A stretch of DNA of 8,141 bases from an uncultured Olegusella sp. (GCF_947253395.1 NZ_CAMXYY010000063.1:1-8141), one strand, 5' to 3'; counted from the stretch's first letter, positions 1 through 6,603 are shown. The notes: generated from the letters alone by a model not told the origin. Translations and numbers: made by a program.

Positions 1-561
1 ATCGTGCTTGTACGCGATGATGAAGCTGGAGAAGAACCTGTGCTCCTTATTGCTTGCTGCGTCCATCGCTTTCTTTACATGAAAAGCGTACATACCGTCA
101 GCGGCTTTTCCGCAGCACGGGCATTTCGTTTCATAGTATGACTTGATTCTTTGCCCCACCTTCTCTTCCAGACGCTTTACCTCATTGTTTACGGCCTTTT
201 CGTTGACCGGCTCGACTAGCGCCTTGGTTACGAACAGGGAAAGCGGTTGCAAATCGTTGCCTATCACCTTGCAGCCGAATCTTAATGCTTCGAAGATAGT
301 TGTCCCCCCGCCCATGAATGGGTCGAGTACGGTGATGTCCTCTCGTTGCTCTGACGGGGAATAGTATTTATCGAGTATGTCATCGCCTGGTTCGGACATA
401 TACCCCAGCAATGCCATTCGAAAGTTTGCAGTAATGCGACGCGCAAAATACTTATGGATGAAGAACACGGGCTTCTTCCTGCTCGCTTCTTTTCGCGAGG
501 CTTGGTAGAGCCTGTCATATGGCATGACGGCGCTAAATTCTCGGTTGGACGGTTCGCCCAT
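1..561 (-). CDS. Zn-ribbon adenine-specific DNA methyltransferase (COG1743/DUF1156-like), 3'-truncated by window edge
   Basis: This is the N-terminal 187 residues of a SAM-dependent DNA methyltransferase; the rest lies beyond position 1. Around residues 14-50 the protein reads PYDRLYQASRKEASRKK, then FIHKYFARR, matching the '[22 protein letters not shown]' block that opens COG1743 adenine methylases. Motif I (SAM binding) is VLDPFMGGGTT at about 78-88, and the motif II acidic residue is in VIGNDLQPL (Asp103). A CPCCGK zinc knuckle follows at about 147-152. The catalytic DPPY motif would lie outside the window, so activity cannot be judged. The start at 561 is chosen because AAAGGG lies 9 bases upstream; ATGs at 600 and 579 are in the same frame and possible. 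It is last in the minus-strand defence-type cluster but has its own TGGTATAAT promoter. The family assignment is confident; the target sequence and its modification role are inferred. Confidence 0.85.
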   Translation of the reverse strand, partial: MGEPSNREFSAVMPYDRLYQASRKEASRKKPVFFIHKYFARRITANFRMALLGYMSEPGDDILDKYYSPSEQREDITVLDPFMGGGTTIFEALRFGCKVIGNDLQPLSLFVTKALVEPVNEKAVNNEVKRLEEKVGQRIKSYYETKCPCCGKAADGMYAFHVKKAMDAASNKEHRFFSSFIIAYKHD

Positions 562-633
562 ATACACTTTCCCTTTCATTAATTGCGATGTGTATCGCAT
601 TGCCAGCTCATCAACCCGAGCTCGCAGTGCGGA

Positions 634-642
634 ATTATACCA
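634..642 (-). promoter_or_regulatory. Extended -10 promoter of the methyltransferase gene
   Basis: On the minus strand TGGTATAAT lies at 642-634: a perfect TATAAT with the TGn extension. No convincing -35 hexamer sits at the usual distance, as is common for extended -10 promoters. The start of transcription would be near 627, giving a leader of about 27 nt to the ATG at 600 or 66 nt to the one at 561. It would let the methyltransferase be made independently of the trlF-like gene upstream. Confidence 0.5.
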
Positions 643-663
643 CGGTGGTCTCTGCGTTCAGCA

Positions 664-682
664 TCTGCTATTAGCAAGCAGA
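664..682 (-). repeat. Small stem-loop after the 109-residue gene
   Basis: TCTGCT (664-669) and AGCAGA (677-682) form a 6-bp stem with a 7-nt loop, placed directly after the stop codon of the 109-residue gene. No T-run follows, so it is at best a weak terminator or mRNA-end structure between that gene and the methyltransferase promoter. Confidence 0.3.
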
Positions 683-1012
683 CTAGGAGGATGCCTGCGA
701 CTTCAGCCTATCAACCAGCGAATTGATTTCCGATATGCGCTGACTGCCTGCAGCAGACGTAGGTGCTTTTTCCAGCAGAGCTTCCCTACGATTGACAAAC
801 GCTGCGAGGAACTCTTTATAGCGATTGAGCTTCTCGATGGCCTCTGATGGGCAGCTCGGATCAACCTCAAGCATCGCCTCGTCTATGGCCACAGCAGGAT
901 CAGGCGCGGTTATCCACATCAAGAAATCGGTGTATTGGTCGGTCTTCGATAAGTTGTATGAAGTGTCATTTACTTTTACAACGACAGCTCCGTTCTCATC
1001 ACATGTAATCAT
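683..1012 (-). CDS. Small hypothetical protein coupled to the TrlF-like ATPase
   Basis: A 109-residue protein I do not recognise. The first 35 residues look beta-rich (GAVVVKVNDTSYNLS, then DFLMWI). Residues about 40-109 are charged and helical, with a likely coiled segment around EAIEKLNRYKEFLAAFVNRREALLEK. There is no signal peptide or membrane segment. Its ATG overlaps the TGA of the upstream ATPase gene in an ATGA, and AAGGGA lies about 7 bases upstream of the ATG, inside the end of the ATPase gene. Translational coupling to the ATPase is therefore likely, and the product is probably a dedicated partner, regulator or immunity-type subunit; that role is inference from position only. The reading frame, overlap and ribosome site make it a real gene with good confidence. 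Confidence 0.8.
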   Translation of the reverse strand: MITCDENGAVVVKVNDTSYNLSKTDQYTDFLMWITAPDPAVAIDEAMLEVDPSCPSEAIEKLNRYKEFLAAFVNRREALLEKAPTSAAGSQRISEINSLVDRLKSQASS

Positions 1013-3591
1013 CGCTTATCCCTTGCTTGAAAGTTGTACTTATTCAGCCTCATCTTCAAATAGCGCTCACCGCCATCGAGTACGTCTGCAATAGACTGCT
1101 TGATCGGCGATTCGTTCATCGCGCCCTGTTTGTACGTAATGTCGCCATCGACATTCTCGCAAACGATAATGGTGCGAGCATCCCCATTGACAATCACGGG
1201 TGCCGAATGACTCACCACAAAGAACTGCACGCCAAGCTTAAGCTCTTTCAGACGATCAATGAGAAACCTCTTTATCGTCACAGCGTCTAGGTTGTCTTCC
1301 GGCTGATCGAGTATGACATACGTGTATTGTTCCTCGGCGATGCCGTCATGCAAGAACAGCTTTAGTAATGCTTCCGCCCGCATTCCCGGAGACATGTCCT
1401 CTATCGAAAGCCCGTTGAGCTCAATTCGTTGTTGAGGCTGCTGCGAACTCTTGAATGAAGACTGTAACATGGAGAAGTATTTGTCGAGATAGCCGCTAAA
1501 GCTGTTTGGCTGCACGTTCTTTATTTTCGTACCGTTAAACACTTGCTTTACCTTTTGAACTTCTGCCTGCAACAGACACGCCTTGACGAGTGGTTGGCCC
1601 ACGTCCTTGCATCTTGTGCTGATGAGTTCTCCGACGTGGTCGGAGTAGCTCGACTCGTCTTCGTAGTAAAGACTGAGCGTTATACAGTCATCTCCGTTCG
1701 TCAGCTTCTCTGGGGCGATTGGTCCGAGCATCTTCTGGAATAAGCTGGCCGCCATATCATCAAGCTGAGAGAGTACGATACGCAGCGAGAGCAGATCATC
1801 AAGGAACCCAGCCGCGATCTCGGCCTTGCTGTTGTAATCGCTCTGCGCCGACGCGCCTACGCCACTGTTGAACTCATCGACGGTTCTCGAAAACAGCTTG
1901 AGAAGGTCCGTCCTGCATTCGAACCACTGCATGTCAACGTCATCAAGCACAGAGCTTAGCTTGGTAGCTCGTTCGCGCAGGGTATTCGCATCCTGCTTGA
2001 TGCTATCCAGCTCGGTCTCAAGAGCCGCGAAAAGGTTTTCGTTCTCTGGGTATACGGCCTTGAGATGCGTGTTTTCTATTGCCCTTCGTGCCTCATCTAT
2101 CCGCACTTCAAATGAGCCTAGCGCTTTCTTCGCAGCATCGATTTGAGGGTCATCGTTTGACGGTATGCCCCGATGTGTTTCTATTGCTACCCCCGAAGGT
2201 TTCTCCAAGTCTAGGAAGTCAATGTGTGCGATTCCTTGAGCGTACTTAGCCGAAAACGCGAGGAGGAGGTCCTGCTCCATTTCCAGCAGATCACTGAGGT
2301 CGCTATACGCTTTATCTGAAGCGGTTTTCACTCTTTCCGTCATGGGCGAGATGCGGTCGTCTAGGAAAGGTATCTGGTGATAATCGCCTTCGGAGAATAC
2401 AGTTTCCAACGCCCCTTGGTTCAGATATAGATACTTGGGATGATCAGACGTAGCGACTCCACCATGCCTCTTGAAGCGTATGCTATTCGGATCTACAAAT
2501 TGTCTGTAGTCTTCGATGTCACGACGCGCAAGAATTCTTGCAAGCATGGTCTTGCCGCTACCACGGGACCCGACTATGCCGTTATAGCCAGGAGAGAACA
2601 CGATAGTCTGCTGACGCTGTTCTATTGGATTTGCGGGTTGGAATGTCTTGAACGAGACGGACTCCAGAAAGTTGGCTGTGTTTGTCTGCGGAAGCGACGG
2701 GTACTTGTCAGATGTGTAGATCCGACTCTCGGGATCGCTAATTGCCAGCAGCAATGAATCAAGGTCGCCGTCAAAGTCAATCCAGGTGAACTTAGCGCCG
2801 ATATCCCCCAACGTCAAAGCATCACTAAAAAGTAGAGAAGCAACGGTCGTATTCAAAGCTTTCGCCATGTTTGCGGAGATGCGATTGCGACTTCTCTCTC
2901 CGCCCTCAACAGCTAGTGCGTGACTGTAATAGAAGAGGCTGTCTTTGTATGTGTCATTGGCTGCGATGAAATTGCCATCTTTGTCTCTTATGGGCAAATA
3001 ATCGGATAGGTTGCGGTCGCCCTTATTCTCATGAGGCACAAAGAAGTGCGGGATGTGTTCGAGCGCCTCCTGCACATCTTCCAGAAAGACAGCCTGGTCC
3101 GCAATCCTCTTGCTGTATTCGCTACGCGTTATCCTGCCCTCTGTGACTTCATCTTTCAAACTTTCCTGAGTGTTTGGCAGGTTGGCAAACAAATCATCAA
3201 TACGTTCTGAAAGAGCATCTGCATCGGTTAACGAGCACCACAGGACCGCATGGAAATACTTTCCATCATGGCCCTCAGCTACTGTGAGGTGGTATTCCCT
3301 TATCGTTTCAGGCTTTAGTTTTATGTTCAACTCGACGCCGGCCATCAATACCTTTGCGGTGCTGCTCAATCTAGTCGAGACAGCATTTAGCAGCTTCACG
3401 TCGACGCTGTTGTGGTCGGTGATAGCTATAACGTCCAAATCGCTGCTTGCGACCTGGTCCATGAAGTCTGTTTCTGTATACGACCTGCTATAGCAGGAGC
3501 TTGAATGTATATGGAGGTCGCACTTCTTGAACGTGCGTTCTCTTAACCGATCTCCCGTAGTCACACGCCTTCCTTTCGGATTTGCTGGCAT
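1009..3591 (-). CDS. TrlF-like PHP-domain AAA/SMC-type ATPase
   Basis: An 860-residue protein fusing an N-terminal PHP phosphoesterase domain to an SMC/ABC-like ATPase, the layout of TrlF-family proteins found in mobile islands. Numbered from the ATG at 3591, PHP metal ligands are visible: HIH at 27-29, TDH at 58-60, Glu87 in GVELN and His187 in VPHENKG. FTWIDFD near 268 closes the PHP part. The ATPase has Walker A GSRGSGKT (341-348), a signature-like MSPGMRAE (733-740), Walker B VILD then E765 with a DNLD D-loop, and an H-loop His795 in VVSHSAPV. Between them (about 415-625) lies a helical, coiled-coil-like insert. The family is predicted to use ATP to control a metal-dependent phosphoesterase or nuclease, probably against phage or foreign nucleic acid; this is inferred, not shown. 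A GTG at 3609 also fits the frame, but it lies upstream of the predicted transcription start. Confidence 0.9.
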   Translation of the reverse strand: MPANPKGRRVTTGDRLRERTFKKCDLHIHSSSCYSRSYTETDFMDQVASSDLDVIAITDHNSVDVKLLNAVSTRLSSTAKVLMAGVELNIKLKPETIREYHLTVAEGHDGKYFHAVLWCSLTDADALSERIDDLFANLPNTQESLKDEVTEGRITRSEYSKRIADQAVFLEDVQEALEHIPHFFVPHENKGDRNLSDYLPIRDKDGNFIAANDTYKDSLFYYSHALAVEGGERSRNRISANMAKALNTTVASLLFSDALTLGDIGAKFTWIDFDGDLDSLLLAISDPESRIYTSDKYPSLPQTNTANFLESVSFKTFQPANPIEQRQQTIVFSPGYNGIVGSRGSGKTMLARILARRDIEDYRQFVDPNSIRFKRHGGVATSDHPKYLYLNQGALETVFSEGDYHQIPFLDDRISPMTERVKTASDKAYSDLSDLLEMEQDLLLAFSAKYAQGIAHIDFLDLEKPSGVAIETHRGIPSNDDPQIDAAKKALGSFEVRIDEARRAIENTHLKAVYPENENLFAALETELDSIKQDANTLRERATKLSSVLDDVDMQWFECRTDLLKLFSRTVDEFNSGVGASAQSDYNSKAEIAAGFLDDLLSLRIVLSQLDDMAASLFQKMLGPIAPEKLTNGDDCITLSLYYEDESSYSDHVGELISTRCKDVGQPLVKACLLQAEVQKVKQVFNGTKIKNVQPNSFSGYLDKYFSMLQSSFKSSQQPQQRIELNGLSIEDMSPGMRAEALLKLFLHDGIAEEQYTYVILDQPEDNLDAVTIKRFLIDRLKELKLGVQFFVVSHSAPVIVNGDARTIIVCENVDGDITYKQGAMNESPIKQSIADVLDGGERYLKMRLNKYNFQARDKR

Positions 3592-3609
3592 CACAACAGA
3601 ACAAAACAC

Positions 3610-3618
3610 ATTATCTCA
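3610..3618 (-). promoter_or_regulatory. Extended -10 promoter of the trlF-like operon
   Basis: TGAGATAAT on the minus strand (3618-3610) is an extended -10 with one mismatch to TATAAT. Transcription would begin near 3603, about 12 nt before the ATG at 3591, so the message would have a very short leader without a Shine-Dalgarno. This placement excludes the GTG at 3609 as start. The 12-base word CATGAGATAATG containing it also occurs upstream of the peptidase gene at 7241-7252. Confidence 0.4.
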
Positions 3619-3668
3619 TGTAGGTGGAACACTGATGGGAAGCGCCAATTCCTGTGATTAGCGAACGC

Positions 3669-3703
3669 ATCCCGATCCCTTTAGATGCTGAAAAGATCGG
3701 GAT
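3669..3703 (-). repeat. Inverted repeat after the YfbU/95-residue pair
   Basis: ATCCCGATC (3669-3677) and GATCGGGAT (3695-3703) are perfect 9-bp arms around a 17-nt loop. Three more T-A pairs are possible inside after a two-base bulge. It starts 4 bases past the stop of the 95-residue gene and lies upstream of the trlF promoter. Neither strand has a T-run after it, so it is not a classic intrinsic terminator; it may be a weak terminator, an mRNA 3'-end structure or a protein-binding site. Confidence 0.45.
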
Positions 3704-3707
3704 AGCC

Positions 3708-3995
3708 CTACGCGTCGTGTCTAAACTCGAAACCCCTATAGGAATGCTGGGGAACGAGCCTCCGACCCTGAAGCCTCCTGGCGTGCATATCGCAGACGGT
3801 GTTGACGTCCTCATGACGCATGCCCAGCTCCTCGCACTTAGCCCGTATTTCATCGGTCGTGACTTTACGCCAGCGATCCATGCGGCGCATCATGTCGGAC
3901 TTAAGTTTGGCCTCTTCGTTCCACTTCATGTGGTTGTCATAACCCTTGGCCATCAAAGCGGTGTATTCCAGAATGCCTTCAATATCCTCAACCAC
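3708..3995 (-). CDS. Small hypothetical protein downstream of RHH-YfbU gene
   Basis: A 95-residue protein of unknown family. The first 77 residues are strongly charged and helical (MAKGYDNHMKWNEEAKLKSDMM, then the KVTTDEIRAKCEELGMRHEDVN segment, which could form a small helix-turn-helix-like bundle). The last 18 residues are basic and irregular (RRLVPQHSYRGFEFRHDA). No membrane segment is seen. The GTG start is well supported: AGAGGAG lies about 7 bases upstream and begins right at the TAG of the preceding YfbU gene. The two are therefore co-transcribed and their translation probably coupled. Being the second gene behind an RHH-type DNA-binding protein, it could be the partner in a toxin-antitoxin-like or regulatory pair, but nothing in its sequence identifies an activity. 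The odd C-terminal tail could mean the gene was altered at its 3' end. Confidence 0.7.
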   Translation of the reverse strand: MVEDIEGILEYTALMAKGYDNHMKWNEEAKLKSDMMRRMDRWRKVTTDEIRAKCEELGMRHEDVNTVCDMHARRLQGRRLVPQHSYRGFEFRHDA

Positions 3996-4010
3996 GCGAG
4001 CGCTCCTCTT

Positions 4011-4730
4011 CTAGTAGCCCGAGTTGTACGAACTTGCGGCGACGACTTTCTTGATCTCCTCGAGCTTGAGTGATGTAGCGGCCAGCAGATGCGGACGCCA
4101 GACCTCCTTGAAGCAGCGCAACATGCGCCGATACACATCGATGATAGGAATGTGCGAATTCCCCCCGTCCGAAAAGCGCATCAGAGGTTCCTCCAGCTCC
4201 TTATACCGGTTATCGGAGAAGAGGTACTCAACATAGCCCGGGAGAGCTGTTTCCTCGGTGCTGCTGTAGTCAAAGCCACGGAACGAGATGTCCCGCTCGT
4301 CTACGCTTTCCTTCTCCTCATCGCTCAGGCGTTCATACGAACCCCTGAGCACACGGAACATGTCAAGTATGTCGAAGAGCTCAACCGTGCGGCTATACGG
4401 GATTTCGGGGCGGAGCGATGCGAATACCCCTGGATACTCTCCCGTGAATCCAAATTCGAGGATTATTGCGTTCTTGCGGTGTTGCTCGCGCTCGTCGTCG
4501 TCGAGGTCATCGGCTAACGACAACAGCACCTCCTGGTTGCGAAGGATGAGCCGGTTCGTGTTGTTGATGGTGTACGGCGCCGTTTCCTCAGGATAATCGG
4601 TGCGCCCAATACCCGTAATGGAGTTGAGCGCCTCTGTGATTACTGAAGACATTGTGCTCTCGCTTTCTTGGGCAAGGCTGTCGAGGCGCGCCTTGAGATC
4701 GTCGGTGACCCGGATTGAAATAGTTGGCAT
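4011..4730 (-). CDS. Ribbon-helix-helix / YfbU-domain protein
   Basis: A 239-residue two-domain protein. Residues 1-40 (TISIRVTDDLKARLDSLAQ, then SVITEAL) are a ribbon-helix-helix DNA-binding fold of the Arc/CopG kind. Residues about 57-235 are a YfbU domain. Landmarks shared with the E. coli protein as I recall it include NRLILRNQ near 59-66, TVELFDILDMFRVL (115-128), SVDERDISFRGFD (142-154), YRRMLRCF (200-207) and a final LKLEEIKKVV helix. YfbU itself is about 165 residues and lacks the RHH part, so this is the longer RHH-fused form. Its biochemical role is not established; cytoplasmic, dimeric and DNA-binding is the reasonable inference. The promoter region upstream carries repeated 7-8 base words, suggesting autoregulation. 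The ATG start has AAAGG about 11 bases upstream. It forms an operon with the 95-residue gene that follows. Confidence 0.88.
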   Translation of the reverse strand: MPTISIRVTDDLKARLDSLAQESESTMSSVITEALNSITGIGRTDYPEETAPYTINNTNRLILRNQEVLLSLADDLDDDEREQHRKNAIILEFGFTGEYPGVFASLRPEIPYSRTVELFDILDMFRVLRGSYERLSDEEKESVDERDISFRGFDYSSTEETALPGYVEYLFSDNRYKELEEPLMRFSDGGNSHIPIIDVYRRMLRCFKEVWRPHLLAATSLKLEEIKKVVAASSYNSGY

Positions 4731-4749
4731 AAGCTACTGCCTTTCAAGA

Positions 4750-4797
4750 TGTATTACTGTCACGTCTTACTGTATTACACTTAATTTACTAGGTCAA
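4750..4797 (-). promoter_or_regulatory. Promoter and candidate RHH operator of the YfbU operon
   Basis: On the minus strand TTGACC (4797-4792) and TACAGT (4774-4769) are separated by exactly 17 bp, with the transcription start expected near 4762. On the plus strand TGTATTAC occurs at 4750-4757 and 4771-4778, 21 bp apart, which is two helical turns. TTACTGT occurs at 4754-4760 and 4767-4773. These words cover the -10 and the start point, the expected place for a repressor site. RHH proteins usually bind short repeated half-sites of this kind, so the adjacent protein is the natural candidate ligand. Confidence 0.55.
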
Positions 4798-4856
4798 GTT
4801 CTTTGCCAAATCGAGAGCAAAGCAGGTGGCAATTTCTCACTTTGTGACGCACTCCG

Positions 4857-4890
4857 ACAATGCCCGTACCGGTAAAGGTGCGGGCATTGT
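4857..4890 (+). terminator. Long hairpin upstream of the scaffold gene
   Basis: ACAATGCCCGTACC (4857-4870) pairs with GGTGCGGGCATTGT (4877-4890) over 14 bp, including one U-G wobble, around a 6-nt loop GGTAAA. A short pyrimidine-rich stretch (TTCGTCTCTG) follows. It looks like a terminator or attenuator that stood between the upstream phage gene, now lost, and the scaffold gene. It marks the left limit of recognisable phage sequence. It also makes the in-frame ATG at 4860 an unlikely start. Confidence 0.55.
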
Positions 4891-4931
4891 TCGTCTCTGC
4901 CCGCCTTACGAGACGAAAGGCAGGCAAGGAC

Positions 4932-5444
4932 ATGGACGGTGAGGCCAATGGCAGCCAGGAAGGCACGCAGGGCGCGGAGGAGCAGGCGCAGGGCCAGCAG
5001 GCGGCGTCGGCGCAGGTAGACGGAGGCAACGAGAGCATGAGCACACCGGCTCCCGACTACGAGAAGCAGATCGCAGAGCGCGACGAGAAGATTGCCTCTC
5101 TCGAAGCACAGATCGCCGAGGCGGCGAAGAGCGCGGAGGCGACCGAGGCGCTCAAGGGCGAGATCGCCGAGCTCAAGGCGGCGTCCGAGTCCGAGCGCGT
5201 GGACTTCGCGCTTCAGCTGGCGGGGTGCCGCAACGTAAAGGCAGCCCGCGCCGTGCTCGGCGACTACGAGGGTGACGTATCCAAGCTCAAGGAGGGCGAG
5301 CCCTGGCTCTTCTCCAAGCATGCTACCGACGGCGGAGCCTCCGGCAGCACCGGACTGCTCAACGCGGGCGCCGCGTCCGACGAGGGCAAGACCTTGAAGC
5401 GCTGGAAGAAGCTTGCCGGACTCGACGAAACCGATGAAGAGTAA
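4932..5444 (+). CDS. Phage capsid scaffold protein
   Basis: A 170-residue protein with the make-up of a phage head-assembly scaffold (GP20-like minor structural family). It has an acidic, Gln/Ala-rich start (1-40) and a long coiled coil at about 42-90 (YEKQIAERDEKIASLEAQIAE and on). A conserved C-terminal segment follows: VDFALQLAGCRNVKAARAVLGDY (90-112) and KEGEPWLFS (120-128). It ends with a Gly/Ser linker and a basic then acidic tail (TLKRWKKLAGLDETDEE). Scaffolds guide capsid assembly and are removed afterwards. The gene order fits, since the next codons are the beginning of a major capsid protein. The ATG at 4932 is chosen, with AAGGA just upstream, over the in-frame ATG at 4860 that sits inside a hairpin. 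The gene itself looks intact, but with no capsid protein it cannot serve its normal purpose. No promoter of its own is evident. Confidence 0.75.
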   Translation: MDGEANGSQEGTQGAEEQAQGQQAASAQVDGGNESMSTPAPDYEKQIAERDEKIASLEAQIAEAAKSAEATEALKGEIAELKAASESERVDFALQLAGCRNVKAARAVLGDYEGDVSKLKEGEPWLFSKHATDGGASGSTGLLNAGAASDEGKTLKRWKKLAGLDETDEE

Positions 5445-5455
5445 GGGGGCTGTTT

Positions 5456-5527
5456 ATGCCTAACAGCATCGAGTACATCAAGAACTACACCACAATCCTG
5501 GACGCCGTCTACAAGAAGGCGGCGTAG
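5456..5527 (+). pseudogene. 5' fragment of major capsid protein gene
   Basis: Directly after the scaffold gene, behind AGGGGG with about 7 bases spacing, an ATG opens MPNSIEYIKNY, then TTILDAVYKK, ending at a TAG after 23 codons. This matches the way many phage major capsid proteins of the scaffold-adjacent type begin ('MPnSieylkkYvalLDevYkk'). A full protein would have roughly 300 residues. Everything after this is missing and the sequence continues as a lysozyme in the same reading frame. The gene is therefore a deletion remnant that could at most make a 23-residue peptide. Confidence 0.65.
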
Positions 5528-6034
5528 AGGTGTAAACGGGATCGGGGTAGATTCAGATTCAGGGTGAAGGCCGCGCGGAAGGCGGGCAAGCCCTTCGGTT
5601 TCTACCACTTCTTCCGCGGGCGCGGCATCGCCGAGGCGGACTTCTTCATCGAGACCTGCGAGAGATACTTCGGGCACGGCGTGCCCATCCTGGACGTCGA
5701 GACCGAGGAGTGCACCAAGTCCGAGGTGCAGGCGTTCGTGGACAGGGTACACGCCAAGACCGGCGTGTGGTGCTGGATCTACACCTCCGCGAGCTTCATT
5801 GACCGGTTCATGAATGCTTACGTGAAGGCGCACTGCGGGCTGTGGTGCGCGGGCTACCCGACGCAGCCCACGACCTGGACCAAGCGCGAGTTCCCCTACG
5901 AGAGATACACGGGCGGCTGCACCGTGGTGGGCTGGCAGTTCACCGACCGGCTGAAGATCGGCGGCAAGTCCTGCGACGGAGACGCCATCTACATCACGCC
6001 CGAGCAGTGGGCTGAATACGCAAACCCAAAGAAG

Positions 6035-6052
6035 AAGGAGGGCAAACCTATG
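6035..6052 (+). promoter_or_regulatory. Internal ribosome site and start codon within the lysin
   Basis: AAGGAGG (6035-6041) stands 8 bases before an in-frame ATG at 6050, in the linker between the GH25 and amidase domains. It is the best Shine-Dalgarno in the window. In the intact gene it would give a second, shorter product made of the amidase and wall-binding repeats, as known for several endolysins with internal starts. Here that product would be broken by the duplication at 6280-6293. Confidence 0.6.
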
Positions 6053-6265
6053 GCATTGCCGCTCTACGAGAAGTTCGTGCAGGTGATGGAGCACCTGTGC
6101 CGCCACGACGGCAACGGCGGGCACGGCTACACCCAGGGCAACCGCTGGGGCGACGGGACGTGGGAGACGCTCACGCTCTCCGACGGAAGCAAGGTGAAGG
6201 TGGCCAGGGGCGACCGCGACTGCAGCTCCGGCATCATCAGCGCGCTTGAGACGGTCGGCGTGGAC

Positions 6266-6293
6266 TGCCGCGGCGCTTCTGCCGCGGCGCTTC
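6266..6293 (+). repeat. 14-bp tandem duplication causing a frameshift
   Basis: TGCCGCGGCGCTTC occurs twice head to tail (6266-6279 and 6280-6293). Removing one copy joins VDCRGAS directly to YTGNMREC and restores the amidase reading frame. Replication slippage in this GC-rich stretch is the likely cause. Confidence 0.9.
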
Positions 6294-6603
6294 CTACACC
6301 GGCAACATGCGCGAGTGCCTGCTGGCGACGGGGCTCTTCAAGTGGGTGCCCATCGACCAGAAACCCTACGCGCGTCGTGAAGACATCTACCTGAACGAGG
6401 GATGCCACACCGCGATGTGCACCGACGACGACCCCGACGAGCTCTGCCAATTCTCCATCAGCGAGAACGGCACGATCTACGGAGACAAGGGCGACCAGAC
6501 CGGCAGCGAGTCCAACTTCCGCGCCTACTACAGCTACCCCTGGGACAGGCGGCTTGAGTGGATCGACCGCGAGGACACCGGCGGTGCAGCGCCCGTCGTG
6601 ACC

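Noticed and set aside
282..518. 78-codon minus-strand frame within the methyltransferase
   Set aside because: It is a different frame from the one carrying the DPFMGGGT motif and the zinc knuckle, so it is a shadow.
3592..3609. GTG at 3609 as the start of the TrlF-like protein
   Set aside because: It has no ribosome site and lies upstream of the expected transcription start of the extended -10 at 3618-3610. It cannot be fully excluded if another promoter is used.
3654..4073. 139-codon plus-strand frame opposite the 95-residue gene
   Set aside because: The minus-strand gene has a strong ribosome site, operon context and protein-like composition; the plus frame has none of these and overlaps two operon genes.
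4860..4931. Earlier ATG for the scaffold gene at 4860
   Set aside because: It lies within the 14-bp hairpin, and the extra 24 residues are basic and unlike scaffold N-termini; 4932 has AAGGA next to it.
5264..6124. 286-codon open frame on the minus strand opposite the scaffold/lysin region
   Set aside because: It arises from GC-rich codon bias of the plus-strand phage genes; the product is low-complexity Leu/Val/Pro-rich, spans the deletion scar and has no recognisable domain.
6266..6293. Programmed ribosomal frameshift in the lysin
   Set aside because: The shift is explained exactly by a 14-bp duplication; there is no slippery heptamer, and a second unrelated frameshift follows.
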